A stretch of DNA of 64,000 bases from positions 12,087,501-12,151,500 of the forward strand of contig JAYKKT010000061.1 of the NCBI GenBank assembly GCA_036023115.1, given 5' to 3'. Shown piece by piece: positions 58,077-64,000 of this stretch (positions within the stretch are counted from its first letter, which is position 1; every line of letters begins with the position of its first letter). The translations under genes were made by a program, and so were the position numbers. This DNA is from Brasenia schreberi (lineage: Eukaryota > Streptophyta > Magnoliopsida > Nymphaeales > Cabombaceae). The notes below the pieces were generated by a model. That model had not been told where the DNA came from and made no database searches. It saw only the letters and a program-made list of their open reading frames with translations.

Positions 58077-59571
58077 TTATGTTATCAATAGCGGTTAACG
58101 GGTTGTTAGCGGTCGACCCTGATATAGCGATAGCGGGGATATAGTGGATTTAGCGGTGCACTTTTATTTATGATTATATATATATAATTACCATGAATAG
58201 ATTGTTAGAAGTTCTAAGGCCAAAGTTAACAATTACCATGAATAGATAACGATTCACCTACAACAACCAATCAAGCACCTACCAGCAGTCTTGCATGTTA
58301 GGGCTTGCATGTGCATCAAGCTTATTTATACATATCATTTGCCAAACTTGTATACTAAACCGTTAATAACTAAAACATACCTGTCATCTGGATTAGTGTT
58401 AGCGTCCAAATTGGAAATGGTTGTGGTCTGACCTGAAAATGAACTCTTGACAAAGAAGTGACCTGAAAATGAACTCTTCTAACTATATAATACAAAGTTA
58501 CAAACTCACGGTTTATGATCTGAATGCATCACGTGACAAAGATAAAGCAGATAATATATAAAGTACCTCGGTGTTACAGCAATAACTAAATATGCTAAAT
58601 CCTTGTTTATATCCTTTACGTAATATCTGCATAAAAGAAAAGAATGACAAGTCAAAAAGATAAGGGTGAAAAATTACCTAGAACAAGAAAGTAAATGAGC
58701 CTTATATAGTGCATAAATGAGCCTTACATAGTGCAAACTGCAAAGAAGTTCAGAATTAGACATATACCTCCTGGATCAAGCAAATTTTGCTGAAAAGTAG
58801 TGCATATGTTTGAGTAAATGAGCCTTACATAAACAAAATTATGTTTCATATAGACATATACGTCGTCACACTTCTTTTCCTATAAAAGCCAAAAGAGATG
58901 GATAAGCTGCAAAGAAGTTTAGAATTAGATGTCAAAATATTTTGATAAGATGAGGAGGTTATCATCTGCAAAGTGCAAACTGCAGTAACTAAAGTTCATA
59001 TATAAAGTCAGACTTCGCAACATTTTACTCTATATTAAGCAAAATACTTCTATGGAAGGAAAGGAATTTAACATATCATTATCACCAGGCACCAGCACGT
59101 TATAAACTTTAAACAATATTAGCTCTTGATGTTAGAAAGGGGCCATGAAAAATAAGGGTAATGCTTTGAGGGTTGCGGCGTACACAACTACTCGAGCATC
59201 ACCCTTATTTTTCACAGCTCCTTAAGATAACATCAAGAGCTAATTCGCCTTGTGTTGGTCCACTCAATGATCACCGATTCACCTACAACAGAAGATAATA
59301 ATGAATGTGCCATCAGTTTATAAACAACACGATCACTATTTTGATCATACTTACCCACTAATCAAAGATAATGACAATTTCATTGAACAGCAATTTGCAA
59401 TAAAGCAGGTAAAGTAGCCTTAGAAAGCATCTTTAAAGTTTGTACATAACATCCATCAAAAGTACACAAATGCCAATAAGCTAATTCAAAAGTACATAAC
59501 ATCCATCAAAATTCTATTACAAATTTACAATCAGTATCACACTTAATTGTTTAGGTCATGTTCACTCATTT
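58077..59571. other. hAT4 left non-coding arm
   Basis: Terminal repeat, a short AGCGG-rich subterminal zone to about 58170, then AT-rich sequence. It includes an imperfect inverted repeat around 59140-59240 (AATAAGGGTAATGCT against AGCATCACCCTTATT, and CTCTTGATGTT against AACATCAAGAG). No gene. Confidence 0.55.
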
Positions 59572-62211
59572 TCAGAAAAAAGATCCGTATTCTTCTATTT
59601 TCTCTTCCTCTTCATCTGTTTCTTCAAAATCAAATTCTTCTTCATCTTCCATAGGCATCTTATCCTTTCCTTTGCTTTGCCTTCTTTGTCGCTTTCGTGT
59701 CCTCGACCTTGTATAAACAGCAGTAGCACCTGCTCTTGATGCTTCGGATGCCATATCGACATTTCGTCAAGTAAGGGAATCATCATCACCAACGAACTCA
59801 TCATCAGTAGGATATTCATCGTAATCTTCAACCGATGCCAACATGATGGGGTCAAAATTTGCTCCATTAGATTTCCTCTCTTTGTACCTTCTTCTGAGCT
59901 TTTCGATATATTACACAAAAGCTAAATCGTTAAGCTTTTGATGCAATAATCTATTCCTTTTCTTCGTATGAATCTAAGATAAGAGAAAGAATTTAGGTAA
60001 GTTGTTAACTCAATAAAAAAACTTTTATTTATTTATAATGTAAATAAAAAGCATAATTCTTAATTTCTTACCATTTCAAAGGTACTCCAGTTGCGCTCAC
60101 ATGGGGTAGCACTACAAGTAAGGCTCAAAACCCGTATAGCAAAACTTTGCAATTCAGGGCATCCATAACCAAAAGTCATCCACCATTCAGCTATTACAAA
60201 AAGTTAAAAATCATGTGTAAACAATAAGTTAATCATATTCAAAAACCTTAAATCATATCTTAATAATGAAATAATTAAGAAAGCAAAGTTGCTTGAATTA
60301 ATTACCTGGTGCACATGTGGTGCACATGTTTTCCTCGAACTTATGGCTAATTCTAGTCCAAAACAACTTGATGCACTTCGATAACTTATAAGTTGATGAC
60401 TCACTTGTTGTTGTTCTTCCTTACTTCGTACAAGTATAGCTATAACCTGCAACAAACCACCTTTAATCTCAACATTAGATTCTATCCCATCATAATCATA
60501 ATACAACCCTGGATTCAGATACAATGCAACAACATGTAATGGCTTATGCATTTGCTTGTCCCATCTTTTGTCTATGATCTCCCAAATAAAAGCATACTGC
60601 TCTTCTTTGTTTTTCATATTAACCTATAAAACAAGAAGTGAAATGTTATTAATTTATAAGATTAATAAGTAAAGATTAACAAATAACACATAAAATTGAA
60701 ATATTAACACACCTTTATTTGTTCCTTTACACGATCCATCTTCTCATAGATGTAGCCCATGGCTGGTTTCTCATCACTGTCGACCATACATAAAACATCT
60801 ACCAAAGGACCCATTGCTCTAAGTGAAAAACTAATGCCCTTCCAAAATCTAAGTTGCAAAATTATTGCCTTAGATTGCTTTCCTTCAATACTATCTGATA
60901 AAGGGCATTTCTTCCATTGTTCAGAAATAACCATCGATCTTAGAGCTTCTTTTGACTGTCACAAACTGTTCAAAGTTAAGAATCTAGTAGCAAGACGGGT
61001 CACAACCGGTCTATGTATGTCTTTTCCTCCTGTAAAATGTCTCATCATATGCAATATTTGACCATGAGCATACATAAATATCATTAGCTTCTTTGCCCTG
61101 TTGAAGATGCGTTTTAGTCTTTTTGTCTCTCTAATATCTTCAAGTATCAAATCTATACAATGTGCAGCACATGGTGTCCAAAACAAATGATTAAATTTAG
61201 GCATCAACATTCTACTAGCTACAACATAATCTGCTGCATTATCTGTAACCACCTGCACAATATTCTTCTCTCCAACCTCTAAGATTACTTCTTTTAACAA
61301 TGTATACAATTTATTTGCATCCTTTACTTCATGAGATGCATCAATAGACTTAAGAAAAACTGTACCTTAAGGACAATGCACTAAAAAATTTATTAGTGTT
61401 CTCTGTTTTCTATGTGTCCATCCATCTGACATAATAGAACATCTATAAGTAGCCCAATACTTTCTAAATCCATTTGTAAACTCTCTTACTCTTCCTACTT
61501 CCTTCTCCAAGAATGTTTTCCTTACTTCATGGTATGATGAAACCTTCATTCTAGGTCTAAACTGCCCTATATCATTTACCATCGCTTTAAAGCTAGGGGA
61601 TCTCACAACATTAAAAGGGATTCCATTTTGATACATCCACCTGCTAATGGATATGCATACTCGTTCTCTTTCTTCTTTCTTATATCGATTTTCTAATGTA
61701 GCTTGTCGTAGTGAGTCTGATGATAAACGCACAAATGAATCCATGGGTCCCTTCGAAAGCGGTGGTCGTGAATCAAATGACGATGAAGATGATGAACATT
61801 GGGTGCTTGTCACTATGTTACCTTCCATACTAGAAACTTCTCCTCGATATGGAAATAAAATCTTTTCGGCCTTCTTAGATGTATTGTGCACATAATCATA
61901 AATTGTTTTCTTTATTTCTTCGGTTGCATTCTTGCAAGCTGCCACATTTCCGCTTCTTCCCATTAAATGGTCCTTGTATCTTGTTATTCCGCTGGTAGAA
62001 ACATGACCACATAATGTACAAAATACTGACATATTATCTATCTTAGATTTTATCAAACCCCAATTCCTTCCTGGATCCTTAGAAGCTGGGGTCTGTAGTT
62101 ATATGCTGGACTAGAAAACCGATTACCAATTGCATTACTAGTGCCGGTGCCATAACTACCACTGCCACTGCCACTTAGAGGACATGCAACTGCACTTGTT
62201 GATGATTCCAT
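59572..62211 (-). pseudogene. hAT4 transposase, lightly broken
   Basis: The start MESSTSAVACPLSGSGSGS at 62211 reads to about 62100, then a one-base shift leads into DPGRNWGLIKSKIDNMSVFC (BED region, C-T-L-C and H-L). DUF659 has CSIMSDGWTHRKQRTLINFL near 61410 and VVTDNAADYVVASRM near 61245, with TPCAAHCIDLILEDI near 61160. hATC has LTCSATPCERNWSTFEMI near 60110. An acidic tail ends at 59572 (KEGK..DEEEEFDFEETDEEE). Stops: TAA near 61366, TGA near 60960, TGA near 59778. Introns appear near 60710-60620, 60305-60195 and around 59975-60075. It is probably inactive, though the few lesions suggest recent loss. Confidence 0.85.
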
Positions 62212-63769
62212 ACTCACTACAAAAAATAAGAATAACTACTCAACTTGAGTTTTCGAACCTTATACAAGAAATAGAACATTAAATAATTAACATTCATTGG
62301 TATCAGTAGACAATCCTAAACTACAAATTATAAAGGCAACAACCATTCCTATTCAAACCATAGACAACACTGCATAGCCCTAAGTATGATTGCTGATCGA
62401 CAGCTAATGATTCTACTCCTCATTGTTGTGCGTAATCTAAGTATGATTGTTGTGAAATTAACAGTGTTGCCTACTCCTTTGTCCTTAACTGCAACCTTTA
62501 AGGAAAGCGAAAGTGTTTGTTAGCATAGTACTTGGCAAGGTTGTGCTCCTTATTCTCACTTCTAATTCCATGTCTAGCATACTGCTTCTAAAGCCAGAAT
62601 AATGATATGTGCCCTTTCTCTAATAGCTAGTTAACAATAGGACAAATGCACAAGAAATGTAACATTTAGCCAAGAGGAGGACTACGAGATTTGATGGACA
62701 ATCAAATGAATAAGGCATTTGAAAAACTAATATCACTATCAACTAGAAACAAAATAACAAAATACCTAAAAAACTAGAAAAACAACTGCACCGGCTCAAA
62801 GATACTCCAGTAAACCACAACAGTAATACATACAATCAAATTTGAGACGAGAAAAAATAACAAAACACCTAAAAAACTAGAAAAGCAACAACACCGGGTC
62901 AAAGATAGTCCAGTAACCACTAACCACACACATCATATTTGTGACAAGAGAGAAAGAGAGAAGCCTTAATCAAGTAAAACTTAAAACAAAACACTACACG
63001 ACAAAGATTCAAGAATCACGTGTTTAGATTGATTAAAAAGAAAAGCACATTCACATAAACAGCAACACCCAATTACAAATTTTAATTGAAAACGACAAGC
63101 TTAAAATCCTAAACGAATAAAAAAATAAGCATTAAGCCACTAACAGACCACCAAGAACAGACCAAACCATATCAAACCTTTGCTTTGCCTTTTTGGGTTT
63201 CTCTCTTCTTGGTTTTGCGAGTTCTCACTGACTTTCAAGAAAAGGGTCAGAATCTCACGCCGCTGTTAGTGGAATCAGGCCATGGTGGGGATGCTGCAAT
63301 CTCGGCGATCACGATAAAGGCAGTCAAAACCTTTGATTCTGACGACCGCATGCTTTGATTAAAGGAAACCTAGGGAAGTTTTTGTTGGGGTGATAAACTA
63401 ATACCCATCAGAGGCACGGAGGAGAAGAAAGAAAGAGGGAGAGATTAAGGTATAGGAGGGTACCTAGAGATGGTGGCGGCGAGAGGCGGGAGCGGCTGGA
63501 GATGGCTCGGACGACAGGATGGAGACGGACAGGCGAGCGCTCACAGAACGTCGAATTAGGGTTGAGTATAACTCTTTATATAATTTGGGTCGGGTCGATA
63601 TGGTTCGACCCGACCCAATTAGATCTTAAAGGTTGTCCGCTTACAGCGCTATAGCGGACCGCTATAGTGCTGTAAGCGCTGCTAACTTCGTCTTAGCAGG
63701 CGGTTTTTGTTCCGCTAAAACGATACAGCGCGCTATAGCAGGCGCTATAGCGCGCTATTGATAACATAG
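62212..63769. other. hAT4 right non-coding arm with subterminal array
   Basis: AT-rich promoter/leader region of the transposase up to about 63560. Then comes a dense array of GCTATAGCG and complements (63640-63760), including CAGCGCTATAGCGGACCGC and GGCGCTATAGCGCGC, ending in the terminal repeat. Confidence 0.6.
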
Positions 63770-63777
63770 GCAGTCAC

Positions 63778-64000
63778 CATGTGAAGGGGCTCAGACCGAC
63801 TAGTGTAAGCATATGTCTGTATTCTGCTATTTGAGTGGTAGAGAGAGGGCACCCAACCAACACACCGGCTGCAGCCACCATGTGAAGGGGCACAGGAAAA
63901 GTCGTGTGAAGTGTGTATGGTGGAGTAGTACCTCCTATCACAGAAGATCGGCTTTCTCAAGAGTAGAAAAACATGACTTTTTTGAAGTGTAGCTGTTGAA
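63778..64000 (+). other. 3' backbone of element I, resumed after hAT4
   Basis: It matches 47665-47870 of element G (ATGTGAAGGGGC, CCAACCAACACAC.GGC, TGTGTATGGTGGAG.TAGTAC, GCTTTCTCAAGAG). It runs off the window before any LTR. Confidence 0.65.

Larger units (their letters stand above)
58077..63769 (-). mobile_element. hAT4: large hAT transposon inserted in element I
   Basis: 5,693 bp with ends TTATGTTATCAATAGCGG and complement CTATGTTATCAATAGCGCG, flanked by perfect 8-bp duplications GCAGTCAC (58069-58076 and 63770-63777). Its terminal repeats and subterminal motif (GCGCTATAGCGG) differ from hAT1-3. It contains one broken minus-strand transposase and long non-coding flanks. Confidence 0.92.
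55793..64000 (+). mobile_element. Element I: third non-autonomous gene-carrying LTR element (3' end outside)
   Basis: The 5' LTR 55793-56110 is followed at once by the primer site TGGTATCAGAGC (56111-56122). The body has no gag or pol but holds a PPR gene, a glucose-6-phosphate dehydrogenase segment and the G-type 3' backbone (57970-58076 and 63778-64000), split by hAT4. The 3' LTR is outside the window, so the target duplication cannot be checked. Confidence 0.85.

Noticed and set aside
1..64000. tRNA, rRNA or other structured RNA genes
   Set aside because: I saw no cloverleaf or rRNA core sequence; the TGGTATCAGAGC matches are retrotransposon primer sites next to LTRs, not tRNA genes.

Overview
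The window reads as nuclear DNA of a flowering plant. Spliceosomal GT-AG introns interrupt one host gene for a plastid-type protein. It is surrounded by Ty1/copia retrotransposons primed by initiator methionine tRNA (TGGTATCAGAGC-type sites next to the LTRs), RTE-type LINEs ending in TTG repeats, and hAT transposons with BED, DUF659 and hATC domains. I cannot name the species. The very long repeat-filled introns would suit a large-intron lineage such as a magnoliid or basal eudicot, but that is inference only.

Host gene. Eight exons on the + strand (14240-14323, 35464-35592, 35756-35844, 48894-49077, 50663-50753, 52245-52399, 54383-54475, 54578-54670) join without a frame break into 306 codons. 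They encode the middle of a trigger-factor-type chaperone (chloroplast TIG): the end of the ribosome-binding domain with the F-R-x-G-x-x-P signature, the FKBP-like domain, and the start of the C-terminal helical domain. The 5' and 3' exons lie outside the window. Two introns are enormous (21,140 and 13,049 bp), and the outer two run off both ends. Everything else in the window is intron and the transposons within it.

Layout. (1) 1-10155, upstream intron: a three-level nest of copia A (+), copia B (-, 5-bp duplication AGACA) and hAT1 (-). hAT1 sits in the tRNA primer site of B and carries an unbroken three-exon transposase of 770 residues. (2) 10156-13640: the rest of copia A and several smaller copia scraps. 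(3) 14324-35463, giant intron: copia D containing copia C (duplication CAAGT), itself split by RTE LINE 1 (15-bp duplication); then two miniature RTE derivatives, hAT3, an antisense RTE LINE containing hAT2 (duplication ACCTGCAT), and a copia tail. (4) 35845-48893, second giant intron: RTE LINE 2, then copia F containing element G (duplication AATGT), containing element H (duplication AGAAG), whose 5' LTR was entered by about 1.45 kb of organelle-like DNA. (5) 49078-54670: the last host exons with ordinary introns. (6) 55450-64000: a broken hAT end containing element I, which is split by hAT4 (duplication GCAGTCAC).

The most interesting signal is the family formed by G, H and I. These are related LTR retrotransposons, each about 2.4-2.7 kb once insertions are removed. 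They have LTRs, primer sites and (G and H) polypurine tracts, but no gag or pol. Instead they carry pieces of unrelated cellular genes: PPR, DUF538 and a coiled-coil protein in G; a GCK-domain protein with its halves in reversed order plus a 14-3-3 piece in H; a near full-length PPR gene joined to a plastid-type glucose-6-phosphate dehydrogenase segment in I. A short PPR-derived motif recurs in all three, and G and I share a 3' backbone. This looks like a retroelement lineage that repeatedly transduces host sequences.
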